From contig CAJUMF010000028.1 of the NCBI GenBank assembly GCA_910586965.1, positions 1-45,705 of the forward strand: DNA of 45,705 nucleotides, in the 5' to 3' direction. Below, one piece after another: positions 9,011 through 16,282 of this stretch (position 1 is its first letter; each line of letters opens with the position of its first letter). The position numbers and the translations under genes were made by a program. Under the pieces are notes generated by a model, which was not told the DNA's origin, ran no database searches, and was given only the letters and a program-made list of their open reading frames with translations. The DNA is from an uncultured Dorea sp. GTDB taxonomy: Bacteria > Bacillota > Clostridia > Lachnospirales > Lachnospiraceae.

Positions 9011-9026
9011 TGTTTCACGTGAAACA
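9011..9026. promoter_or_regulatory. parS: parS site 2
   Basis: This is a second exact copy of TGTTTCACGTGAAACA, whose start lies 39 bp from the start of the first copy. The two are close to integral helical turns apart (39 bp is about 3.7 turns). It lies directly after the rsmG terminator hairpin. Confidence 0.97.
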
Positions 9027-9028
9027 TT

Positions 9029-9060
9029 GAAGGAACCTCTTTTATTTAAGAGGTTCCTTC
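9029..9060 (-). terminator. hairpin at the end of rsmG (13-bp perfect stem)
   Basis: Bases 9029-9041 pair perfectly with 9048-9060 around a 6-nt loop. The rsmG stop codon lies in the loop, so the last codons of the gene form one arm. The tail after the stem on the minus strand is only moderately T-rich and runs into parS, so termination strength is uncertain. It separates the rsmG unit from parA. Confidence 0.65.
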
Positions 9061-9773
9061 GACGGCATTCCCGCTTTGCGAGGATATTTCTTTTCAGTTA
9101 ATCTTTCTTTTTTTATTTTTATTATCGCCCTTTTTATATCAGTATCCGGTAAGATAAATTTTTCTATTTTTTCTATTTTACCTCCAAGCATTTTTATAGC
9201 ATTTTTTGAATTTTCTATCTCTTCATCAACGTGATCCGATTTATAAGAAATAAAAAATCCTTTTTCTTTTGTGTATGGAAGACAATATTCCGATAAAGTC
9301 GCAAGATTTGCTACTGCTCTCGATACACATATATCATATTGCTCTCTATATTTTATTTGTCTCGCATAATCCTCTGCTCTTCCATGTATTGTTTCTATAT
9401 TTTCCAGTTTAAGTTTTTTAATTACTTCATTCAAAAAAGTTATACGTTTGTTTAAAGAATCCAATAATGTGACCCGAAGATTTGGAAATACGATTTTTAA
9501 TGGAATACCCGGAAATCCTGCTCCTGTACCTATATCTATCATAGATTTATTATTATCATCCAAATATTGTTTATCCAATACATGGATCAAAGAAATACTA
9601 TCGACAAAATGCTTCTCAACAACTTGTTTATATTCAGTTATCGCTGTAAGATTCATTACCTTATTCCATTCTACAAGTAATTCATAATACATTAAAAACT
9701 GTTTTACCTGTAAATCATCTAATTGTATCCCGATTTTTTCTATCTCTGTTTTTAATACTTCATTTCTATCCAT
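9042..9773 (-). CDS. rsmG: 16S rRNA (guanine527-N7)-methyltransferase RsmG (GidB)
   Basis: This SAM-dependent enzyme methylates G527 of 16S rRNA; its loss gives low-level streptomycin resistance in known bacteria. The SAM-binding motif DIGTGAGFPGIPL is at about residues 76-88, and VSRAVANLATL lies further on. Length is 243 residues, normal for the family. The ATG at 9773 is preferred over a TTG six bases upstream because AGAGGA lies 7 nt before it. It follows mnmG closely (23 nt) and is the last gene of the mnmE-mnmG-rsmG unit, ending in a hairpin that contains its stop codon. Confidence 0.96.
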   Translation of the reverse strand: MDRNEVLKTEIEKIGIQLDDLQVKQFLMYYELLVEWNKVMNLTAITEYKQVVEKHFVDSISLIHVLDKQYLDDNNKSMIDIGTGAGFPGIPLKIVFPNLRVTLLDSLNKRITFLNEVIKKLKLENIETIHGRAEDYARQIKYREQYDICVSRAVANLATLSEYCLPYTKEKGFFISYKSDHVDEEIENSKNAIKMLGGKIEKIEKFILPDTDIKRAIIKIKKERLTEKKYPRKAGMPSKEPLK

Positions 9774-9796
9774 ACACAAATCCTCTATAATTAAAA

Positions 9797-11716
9797 TTAT
9801 CGTCCAAATCTTATTACTTCTTCTAAATACACTAATAATACTGATATATCTGCAGGTGATACTCCGGATATTCTCGAAGCCTGTCCGATTGAAATCGGTT
9901 GATATTCCTTTAATTTCTGCTGTGCTTCAATTCTTAGACTTTTGACTTTGTCATAATCAATATCTTTTGGAATCTTCTTATTTTCAAGTTTCTTAAATTG
10001 CTCTACCTGCCTTTTTTGCCGTTTAATATAACCGTCATATTTAATAGCAATATTTATCTGTCCAACTACTTCTTCTTCAAGTTCGGCAGGAAAAGTCGGC
10101 CTGCCGCGATCAACTTCTTCTAATAACTCATATGATAACTCCGGACGACGGATCAAATCTGCCATAGTGCTTCCAGACAAAAGAGGAGTGCTTCCACAAT
10201 CCTTTAAAACCATTTGCACATTCTTTCCTGTTCCTACTGTTACATGTTTTAATCTTTCAATCTCATCGTTAATTAATTTTTCCTTTAATATAAGTCTGTC
10301 ATATCTTTTCTGAGATATAAGTCCTATCTCATATCCCTTTTTACTGAGACGCTGATCTGCATTGTCCTGGCGGAGTAATAATCTATATTCTGCTCTTGAC
10401 GTCATCATACGATAAGGCTCATGACTTTCTTTTGTCACTAAGTCATCAATAAGTACACCTATATATGCTTCCGAGCGATCTAAAAGAAATGGCGAAAGAT
10501 TCTTTATTTTTCTCGCTGCATTTATTCCTGCTATCAACCCTTGTGCAGCCGCTTCCTCATATCCGGAACTTCCATTAAACTGCCCCCCGCTGAATAATCC
10601 CTCAATATTCTTAAATTCAAGAGATGGATTTAATTGCCTTGCATCAATGCAGTCATATTCTATCGCATATGCATTTCTTACAATCCTGACATTTTCCAAG
10701 CCTGGTACGGTCCGATACATCTCATACTGAACATCTTCCGGAAGAGAGCTGGACATTCCGCCGATGTACATCTCATTTGTCTCAAGGCCTTCTGGTTCAA
10801 TAAACACCTGATGCCGCTCCTTATCTGCAAACTTAACAACCTTATCTTCAATAGAAGGACAATATCTTGGACCTGTTCCTTCTATCATTCCAGAAAAAAG
10901 AGGTGAACGATCAAGATTTCTTTTTATAATATCATGGGTCTGTTTATTCGTATAGGTAAGCCAACAAGATACCTGATCAATCTGTACATCTTCAGGATTT
11001 GTCGCAAAAGAAAACGGAATAACCCTTTCATCCCCAAACTGTTCTTCCATCTTTGTAAAATCAACGGTATTCTTATCAATTCTTGCTGGAGTCCCCGTCT
11101 TAAAACGATACATCTTGATACCAAGCTCTTTCAAACTATCTGTAAGATAATTAGCTGCCTGCAAACCATTTGGTCCAGTATAAGTACTCACTTCACCATA
11201 AACACAACGAGCCTTCAAATATGTGCCTGTACACAATATAACTGCCTGACAATGATAAATTGCCCCCGATAATATCTGAACACCAACAATCTTATTTTCT
11301 TCAACGATTAACTTTACTACTTCTGTTTGTTTGATTTCAATATTTTTTTCACTTTCGAGTACCTGTCTCATAGTACGGCTATAAAGTGCTTTGTCAGCTT
11401 GCGCACGCAAAGAATGAACTGCAGGGCCTTTGGATTTATTCAGCATTTTAGACTGAATAAAGGTACGGTCTATTACCTTTCCCATCTCACCCCCCAGAGC
11501 ATCTATTTCACGTACCAGATGGCCTTTTGAACTTCCTCCAATATTAGGATTACAAGGCATAAGTGCAATACTGTCTACACTCACTGTAAAAACAATTGTC
11601 TTAAGACCAAGTCTTGCACATGCAAGAGCAGCTTCACAACCTGCATGTCCTGCACCTATCACAACTACGTCATACTTATCATTACTTACCCATACAGAAT
11701 TTACTGAATATTTCAT
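9797..11716 (-). CDS. mnmG: tRNA uridine-5-carboxymethylaminomethyl modification enzyme MnmG (GidA)
   Basis: MnmG is the FAD/NADH-dependent partner of MnmE. Together they install cmnm5 at U34 of tRNAs reading split codon boxes. Its 639 residues are the usual length. The FAD-binding VVVIGAGHAGCEAALACA is at about residues 17-34. GTGTYLKARC and SGVSPADISVLLVYLE near the C-terminus are typical, the latter being the MnmE- and tRNA-contacting tail. The ATG at 11716 lies inside the end of mnmE with a 35-nt overlap. No later start codon precedes the FAD motif and GGAGAAG stands about 8 nt upstream, so translation is probably coupled to mnmE. Confidence 0.97.
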   Translation of the reverse strand: MKYSVNSVWVSNDKYDVVVIGAGHAGCEAALACARLGLKTIVFTVSVDSIALMPCNPNIGGSSKGHLVREIDALGGEMGKVIDRTFIQSKMLNKSKGPAVHSLRAQADKALYSRTMRQVLESEKNIEIKQTEVVKLIVEENKIVGVQILSGAIYHCQAVILCTGTYLKARCVYGEVSTYTGPNGLQAANYLTDSLKELGIKMYRFKTGTPARIDKNTVDFTKMEEQFGDERVIPFSFATNPEDVQIDQVSCWLTYTNKQTHDIIKRNLDRSPLFSGMIEGTGPRYCPSIEDKVVKFADKERHQVFIEPEGLETNEMYIGGMSSSLPEDVQYEMYRTVPGLENVRIVRNAYAIEYDCIDARQLNPSLEFKNIEGLFSGGQFNGSSGYEEAAAQGLIAGINAARKIKNLSPFLLDRSEAYIGVLIDDLVTKESHEPYRMMTSRAEYRLLLRQDNADQRLSKKGYEIGLISQKRYDRLILKEKLINDEIERLKHVTVGTGKNVQMVLKDCGSTPLLSGSTMADLIRRPELSYELLEEVDRGRPTFPAELEEEVVGQINIAIKYDGYIKRQKRQVEQFKKLENKKIPKDIDYDKVKSLRIEAQQKLKEYQPISIGQASRISGVSPADISVLLVYLEEVIRFGR

Positions 11717-13124
11717 TTACCAAATCTTCTCCTATCGTCTCACCTGTAATTGAACCTAAAGATTCATATGCATCCATCAAATCAATAGAATAAAAATCTT
11801 CCGGCATATTCATTTCAATGCTTTCATTTACTTTACATAAAGCCTGATAAGCATTGTCCAGCGCGGCTTTATGTCTTACATTTGTAATATATATTTCATC
11901 ATTAAACGAGAGATTTCCTGTAAAAAACATCTCTTTTAACATCTCTTCCAATTCATTAATCCCATATTGCTCTTTTGCAGATATTTCTATAATTCGATTT
12001 TTATCTGCATGATTTGTTTCATCTTTTGTTAATTTCCGGACTCTTTCTGCAAGTTTTAATTCATTTAATATATTTTCTTTCTTAACAACTGTCTGTAAAT
12101 CTGATTTATTCAAAAGAATCACGGACTTTTTTCCAGATATCATATTAAAAATATCTCTGTCATTCTCATCCAACGGGCAGGAAGAGTCTATAACATATAA
12201 AATCAAATCTGCCTTTTCAACATGATCTCTTGCCCTGTCCACCCCTATCTTCTCTACAATATCATCTGTATTTCTAATCCCCGCCGTATCCATAATATTT
12301 AAAGAAATACCCTGTAAATTGATATGCTCTTCAAGAATATCTCTTGTCGTTCCTGCGATGTCCGTCACAATCGCCCGCTCCTCACCTAAAAGAGCATTAA
12401 GAAGGGAAGATTTTCCCGCATTAGGCTTGCCTACGATCACTGTATTAATACCTTCTTTTATGATTCTGCCGCTTTCACATGTAGATAAAAGATTTCTTAA
12501 TTCTTCAATAAGTTTATCAATTACAGATTTTAATTCTTTGCTATATCCATCTAAGCTGATATGTTCCGGATCATCAAGAGCAGTCTCTATAAAAGCCGTA
12601 TGATAAATTATTTTTTTTCGAATACTGTCTATTTTCTTCTTGATATTTCCTTTTAATTGGTTTACAGAACTTTGGCGGGCATATTCATTCTGCGAAGATA
12701 TAAGATCACCCACAGCTTCTGCCTGGGACAGATCTATTTTTCCGTTTAAGTAAGCCCTCTTTGTAAACTCTCCCGGCTCTGCTGGTCTAGCACCATATTT
12801 GATCAAAGTTTCGAGAATCTTTTTCACAACATAAATACCGCCGTGACAATTGATCTCAACTGTATCTTCACCAGTATAGCTACGCGGACCCCTCATGAGC
12901 ATTACCAAAACTTCATCAATTGTTTTTCCGTCATCCTCTATATAACCATAATGAATCGTATGAGATTTTTGATTGCTCAACCTCTTATTATTTTTTCCCA
13001 CATATACTTTATCTGCAATTTCAAATGAACTTTCTCCTGTCATTCTCACGATTCCGATTCCAGAACTGCTTACAGCCGTAGAAATTGCAGCTATCGTTTC
13101 TGAATATTTGCCATCCATACTCAT
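11682..13124 (-). CDS. mnmE: tRNA uridine-5-carboxymethylaminomethyl GTPase MnmE (TrmE)
   Basis: This is the GTPase subunit of the wobble-uridine modification complex, 480 residues. The N-terminal formyl-THF-binding domain contains SGIGIVRMTG. The G domain has G1 GKPNAGKSS (about 225-233), the DTAG motif of G3, and LNKSDL as G4. The protein ends in FCMGK, the family's conserved C-terminal Cys motif (CxGK), which is catalytically required. Two in-frame ATGs (13124 and 13118) are possible starts; the first is kept. mnmE is the first gene of mnmE-mnmG-rsmG, and the jag terminator lies about 40 nt upstream, so it should have its own promoter in that gap. Confidence 0.96.
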   Translation of the reverse strand: MSMDGKYSETIAAISTAVSSSGIGIVRMTGESSFEIADKVYVGKNNKRLSNQKSHTIHYGYIEDDGKTIDEVLVMLMRGPRSYTGEDTVEINCHGGIYVVKKILETLIKYGARPAEPGEFTKRAYLNGKIDLSQAEAVGDLISSQNEYARQSSVNQLKGNIKKKIDSIRKKIIYHTAFIETALDDPEHISLDGYSKELKSVIDKLIEELRNLLSTCESGRIIKEGINTVIVGKPNAGKSSLLNALLGEERAIVTDIAGTTRDILEEHINLQGISLNIMDTAGIRNTDDIVEKIGVDRARDHVEKADLILYVIDSSCPLDENDRDIFNMISGKKSVILLNKSDLQTVVKKENILNELKLAERVRKLTKDETNHADKNRIIEISAKEQYGINELEEMLKEMFFTGNLSFNDEIYITNVRHKAALDNAYQALCKVNESIEMNMPEDFYSIDLMDAYESLGSITGETIGEDLVNEIFSKFCMGK

Positions 13125-13161
13125 CTTCTAAAATACCTTTCATTTCATACATCTGGTATCA

Positions 13162-13201
13162 TAATATAAAAAAACAGAGGTTTTCTCAACCCCTGTTTTT
13201 A
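13162..13201 (-). terminator. intrinsic terminator after jag
   Basis: On the minus strand AAACAGGGGTT pairs with AACCTCTGTTT around a GAGA-type loop, directly followed by a run of eight T. It begins a few bases after the jag stop codon. It ends the rpmH-rnpA-yidD-yidC-jag unit before mnmE. Confidence 0.85.
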
Positions 13202-13205
13202 TAAA

Positions 13206-14084
13206 TTACCTGTTACGTACTAATGTAACTACTACTCTCCTGTATGGCTCTTCTCCTTCACTGTGGGTAGATACAGCCGGATCAGATTGAAGTACAGAAT
13301 GTATAATTCTTCTTTCATAAGGATTCATAGGTTCAAGAGATACATTTCTTCTTGTCCTTTTTACTTTACTTGCAATATTCTTCGCAAGATTCTCAAGCGT
13401 CTGCTTTCTTCTTCTTCTGTAATCTTCTGTATCAAGCTTAACTCTTACGTATCCATCCTGCATCTTATTGGCAACACGGTTTGTCAGATACTGCAGTGAA
13501 TCCAAAGTCTGTCCGCGTTTACCGATCAATAATCCCATATTAGGTCCGTCCATATTAATACTAAGAGCACCTTCACTGTCAATCTCTGTCTTGATCACTA
13601 CATCTTTCATGTCAAAACATACAAGGACATCTTCCACAAATTTTCTGCAGGCAGCAATAGTATCTTCTTCAACCGGAACAAGCACAAGTTCTTTTCTTTC
13701 CGGAACTTTTACTTCTTCCTTTACTTCCTCTTTTCTATCTTTCTTTATCTCTTTACGATTCTCTCTTCGGTTATCTTTTTTATTATACTTTCTTGCATTT
13801 TCTTTTTTCGGATGCTTTTCATATTTTTCTCTTACCGGTTTTTCCTCTATAGGTTTAGATTCCTTTATCTCCGAAATCTTCTCTTCTTTTACTTCTTCTT
13901 TTACCGTCTCTTCCTTTTTCCTTCGTGCCTTAATTACAGCCTGTTTCATACCTATTCCAAAGAATCCGGCACTTCCTTTTTCAATTACTTCATAATCCAA
14001 TTTGTCACTTGTTACTCCTAACTGAACCAATGCTTCAGTAATTGCATCATCAAGTGTTTTTGCAGATACTGTAATATAATCCAT
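13206..14084 (-). CDS. jag: RNA-binding protein Jag/KhpB (Jag_N, KH and R3H domains)
   Basis: The product has 292 residues. A Jag_N domain (about 1-50) with GSAGFFGIGMKQAVIKARRK is followed by a long Lys/Glu-rich linker (about 55-135). A KH domain (about 150-215, GLLIGKRGQTLDSLQYLTNR) and an R3H domain (about 225-285, ending NPYERRIIHSVLQ) complete it. In streptococci and other Firmicutes KhpB binds RNA with KhpA and affects cell elongation. It lies 12 nt after yidC, its usual partner, and ends at an intrinsic terminator. The linker is highly charged and likely disordered. Confidence 0.95.
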   Translation of the reverse strand: MDYITVSAKTLDDAITEALVQLGVTSDKLDYEVIEKGSAGFFGIGMKQAVIKARRKKEETVKEEVKEEKISEIKESKPIEEKPVREKYEKHPKKENARKYNKKDNRRENRKEIKKDRKEEVKEEVKVPERKELVLVPVEEDTIAACRKFVEDVLVCFDMKDVVIKTEIDSEGALSINMDGPNMGLLIGKRGQTLDSLQYLTNRVANKMQDGYVRVKLDTEDYRRRRKQTLENLAKNIASKVKRTRRNVSLEPMNPYERRIIHSVLQSDPAVSTHSEGEEPYRRVVVTLVRNR

Positions 14085-14096
14085 AATAATTGCCCC

Positions 14097-15164
14097 CTAA
14101 TTATTCTTATTAAATCTATCAACCATATTTGCTTTATCTGCAAGGCTTCCCGGCTTAGCGTTCTTTGCTTTTTGTTTTGCCCGTTCTACCTTCGCTTCTC
14201 TTTCCTTCTCGGATGCTGAATCTGACTTGCGTTTTGCGGAATCCCTAATTGTTCTCGTATTCGTCTGAGCCATCTCATTGATCTTTTCAGCTCTCTCTCC
14301 ACGTTTCTTTGCTTTTTCTTTCGCTTTTTCCTTATTCTTTTCAATCAAATCTTCCACAGACATATTAGAAAGATATCTGTTAATCACAATCTGCTGAACG
14401 GTACGGACAACTGCACTGACAATCCAGTAAAGACCGATACCCGTTGGAAGAGTAAATACCATGAATACAGATAACAGCGGCATTGTAGTATTCATCGTCT
14501 TCATCGTTCCTGCCATCGGATTATCTTTATCAAGCTCCTGACCCGATACTGCCTGATTCAAACGAATGTTAAGCATCTGTGTAGCACCTGACAAAACAGG
14601 AAGAAGTATAGCCGTGATAATGATAGCAGCGGCAGGTATAGAATAATTTCCACTGTTCCTGATCATATTGATCGGAGCTTCTTTTAAATTCGGAATTGTT
14701 AAAAATCTCTGTACATTATCTGAAGCAGTTTTAATTGCCGGTACATATGCTTCAATATTGTAAATAACCGGATATAAAGCAAACAAAAACGGCATCTGGA
14801 TTAAAAGCGGAAGACATCCTCCCATCATGGATGTTCCGTACTTATCATAAACTTGCTGAATCTCTTCCTGCTGCTTCATCATAGAAGCCTGATCTTTTTT
14901 ATTCTTATACTTTTTTTGTATTTTCTGAATCTCCGGATTCATAACTGAAGACATCTTAGATGTCCTCTGCTGATTAATGGTCATCGGAAGCATACATGTA
15001 TATACAATAATCGTATAAATAATGATCGATAATCCTACTACTCCATTTTCCAGACCAAACGTGTCCGTCAACATCGTATAGATAAAGTCCATCACTTTAC
15101 CCAATAGCCAACAAAGCTGTCCAACAATCGGCCAGTTCGCTGCTGTCAATAAACTAAAAACCAT
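14097..15164 (-). CDS. yidC: membrane protein insertase YidC (Oxa1 family)
   Basis: YidC inserts and folds membrane proteins alone or with SecYEG. The product has 355 residues with about five transmembrane segments: two near the N-terminus (about 10-65), then FLFALYPVIYNI, IPAAAIIITAILLPVLSGA and MPLLSVFMVFTLPTGIGLYW. The Oxa1 core with a cytoplasmic helical hairpin (about 75-110, MNPEIQKIQKKYKNKKDQ) is clear. The C-terminal 80 residues are very basic, typical of Gram-positive YidC proteins that contact ribosomes. No lipobox Cys is seen at the N-terminus. A GGAGG stands about 8 nt before the start. Its order with rnpA, yidD and jag is the conserved one. Confidence 0.95.
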   Translation of the reverse strand: MVFSLLTAANWPIVGQLCWLLGKVMDFIYTMLTDTFGLENGVVGLSIIIYTIIVYTCMLPMTINQQRTSKMSSVMNPEIQKIQKKYKNKKDQASMMKQQEEIQQVYDKYGTSMMGGCLPLLIQMPFLFALYPVIYNIEAYVPAIKTASDNVQRFLTIPNLKEAPINMIRNSGNYSIPAAAIIITAILLPVLSGATQMLNIRLNQAVSGQELDKDNPMAGTMKTMNTTMPLLSVFMVFTLPTGIGLYWIVSAVVRTVQQIVINRYLSNMSVEDLIEKNKEKAKEKAKKRGERAEKINEMAQTNTRTIRDSAKRKSDSASEKEREAKVERAKQKAKNAKPGSLADKANMVDRFNKNN

Positions 15165-15190
15165 CTCTTTTCCTCCATCGTAATCTTTTC

Positions 15191-15403
15191 TTACGGAACA
15201 GGGTCATACCCTCCCTTTGAAAATGGATTGCATCTCAATACACGTCTTACTGCAAGATATCCGCCTTTTGCTGCTCCATATTTTTCAATTGCTTCTAATG
15301 CATATGTTGAACATGTGGGATAATATTTACATGATGAATATCCCTTCATAGAAGATAAATGTTTCCGATAAAAACCAATACATGCGAGCAAAAACTTTTT
15401 CAC
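15191..15403 (-). CDS. yidD: membrane protein insertion efficiency factor YidD
   Basis: This small 70-residue protein has the family features GYSSCKYYPTCSTYALEAI (conserved Cys residues) and a C-terminal RVLRCNPFSKGGYDPVP. YidD lies at the inner face of the membrane and aids YidC-dependent insertion. It overlaps the end of rnpA by four bases (ATGA), so translation is coupled. Confidence 0.95.
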   Translation of the reverse strand: MKKFLLACIGFYRKHLSSMKGYSSCKYYPTCSTYALEAIEKYGAAKGGYLAVRRVLRCNPFSKGGYDPVP

Positions 15404-15747
15404 AATCCAATACCTCTTATAACATCATGAAGATTTCCCAGATGGATCAGTGCACTTTCAATCTCGCGGTAATTTTTTCCTTTTGCACTGTTTCTTACTA
15501 TAACAACAATATCAATTCCACACTTAAAACTATCTTCCTGTAACCGGTAAATCTCCCTTATCTGCCTTGTCAAACGATGCCTTACAATACTATTTCCTAC
15601 TTTTTTACTTACGGATATTCCTAATCTGTTCTTTTTTAATCCATTATCCCTGACATACATAACCAAATATTTATTGGCTAATGACTTTCCTTCATTATAC
15701 ACCAACCCAAAATCAGAATATTTTTTTAATGACTCGGAATATTTCAT
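15400..15747 (-). CDS. rnpA: ribonuclease P protein component
   Basis: This is the protein subunit that helps the RNase P RNA mature tRNA 5' ends. It has 115 residues. The RNR signature region is RLGISVSKKVGNSIVRHRLTRQIREIYR (about 42-69), here with R-H-R-L-T-R in the core. An AGGAGA stands 8 nt upstream of the ATG. It follows rpmH, separated by a weak hairpin, and overlaps yidD by 4 nt. Confidence 0.95.
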   Translation of the reverse strand: MKYSESLKKYSDFGLVYNEGKSLANKYLVMYVRDNGLKKNRLGISVSKKVGNSIVRHRLTRQIREIYRLQEDSFKCGIDIVVIVRNSAKGKNYREIESALIHLGNLHDVIRGIGL

Positions 15748-15772
15748 AATTTGATTCTCCTAATTTTAATAG

Positions 15773-15798
15773 AAGAAAAAGGCCACATATATGCGGCC
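15773..15798 (-). terminator. hairpin with T-run between rpmH and rnpA (likely partial terminator)
   Basis: On the minus strand GGCCGCAT pairs with ATGTGGCC (one G-T pair), followed by TTTTTCTT. It starts at the rpmH stop codon. A leaky terminator here would let rpmH be made in excess over rnpA, as is common for this gene pair. Confidence 0.6.
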
Positions 15799-15932
15799 TA
15801 CGCGGATAATACTTTTCTTCCTTTAGCTCTTCTGTTCGCAAGTACTTTTCTTCCGCCTGCAGTACTCATCCTTGATCTAAAACCATGAACTTTAGCTCTC
15901 TGTCTTTTCTTAGGCTGAAATGTCATCTTCAT
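15798..15932 (-). CDS. rpmH: 50S ribosomal protein L34
   Basis: The 44-codon ORF reads MKMTFQPKKRQRAKVHGFRS at its start and ends GRKVLSA. It has the conserved F-Q-P-x-x-R and H-G-F-R features and the highly basic composition of L34, though most bacterial L34 begin MKRT. A near-perfect AAGGAGGTG stands 8 nt upstream of the ATG at 15932. It is the first gene of the left-arm operon, and its promoter (TATAAT at 15999-16004) faces away from dnaA. Confidence 0.97.
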   Translation of the reverse strand: MKMTFQPKKRQRAKVHGFRSRMSTAGGRKVLANRRAKGRKVLSA

Positions 15933-15998
15933 AGATATCCACCTCCTTATATTTTATAAGGGAAATTCCCTACTTATTTCTATAAGACATCACTGTTA

Positions 15999-16027
15999 AT
16001 TATATTAAATTACTGTTTGTCCGTCAA
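15999..16027 (-). promoter_or_regulatory. rpmH promoter
   Basis: On the minus strand -35 TTGACG (16022-16027) and a consensus -10 TATAAT (15999-16004) are 17 bp apart. The transcript would have a leader of about 60 nt before rpmH. Confidence 0.85.
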
Positions 16028-16077
16028 GCAAAACATTACATTTCTCACCATTTTTTATTTTAGTATTAAACATTGTG

Positions 16078-16120
16078 ATATTCACAACTTATCCACAAAA
16101 TGTGGATAAGTTGTGAATAT
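16078..16120. repeat. 43-nt palindrome with two inverted DnaA boxes
   Basis: ATATTCACAACTTATCCACA (16078-16097) is perfectly complementary to 16101-16120, around the loop AAA. Each arm has 20 bp and carries one consensus DnaA box near the centre, so two DnaA molecules would bind head to head. The perfect symmetry extends well beyond the boxes. Confidence 0.95.
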
Positions 16121-16217
16121 TAAGTGGATATCTTGTTAAGATAAAAAATTTTTTTTATTTATCTTATGAAAATAAGCCTTTTTTGTTTATTATAAAGTTA
16201 TCCACAAGGAATAACAA

Positions 16218-16246
16218 TTGCTTAAATCCAGAATATGATGTAAAAT
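16218..16246 (+). promoter_or_regulatory. dnaA promoter
   Basis: -35 TTGCTT (16218-16223) and -10 TAAAAT (16241-16246) are exactly 17 bp apart. A DnaA box (16198-16206) lies 11 bp upstream of the -35, so DnaA autoregulation is likely. Confidence 0.75.
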
Positions 16247-16282
16247 AATAAGCAATCTTAGAGTAGAGTAGGAGATATGTAT

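Larger units (their letters stand above)
15933..16282. other. oriC: chromosomal replication origin (oriC), rpmH-dnaA interval
   Basis: The interval between the divergent rpmH and dnaA genes holds three exact DnaA boxes: TTATCCACA at 16089-16097, its inverse at 16101-16109, and TTATCCACA at 16198-16206. A run of about 60 very AT-rich bases (about 16134-16197) lies between the second and third boxes and could be the unwinding element. Genes on both sides point away from this interval, as at many origins. In Bacillus the origin is bipartite and the dnaA-dnaN gap is also needed; here that gap has weaker boxes only. The exact unwinding site cannot be decided from sequence. Confidence 0.85.

Noticed and set aside
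8908..9041. possible CRISPR-like repeat, because the same 16-bp sequence occurs twice
   Set aside because: Both copies are palindromic and match parS exactly; there is no spacer-repeat series. No CRISPR array is present in the window.
13468..13995. 175-codon Ser/Phe-rich plus-strand ORF opposite jag
   Set aside because: It mirrors the Lys/Glu-rich linker of jag; no signal for translation.
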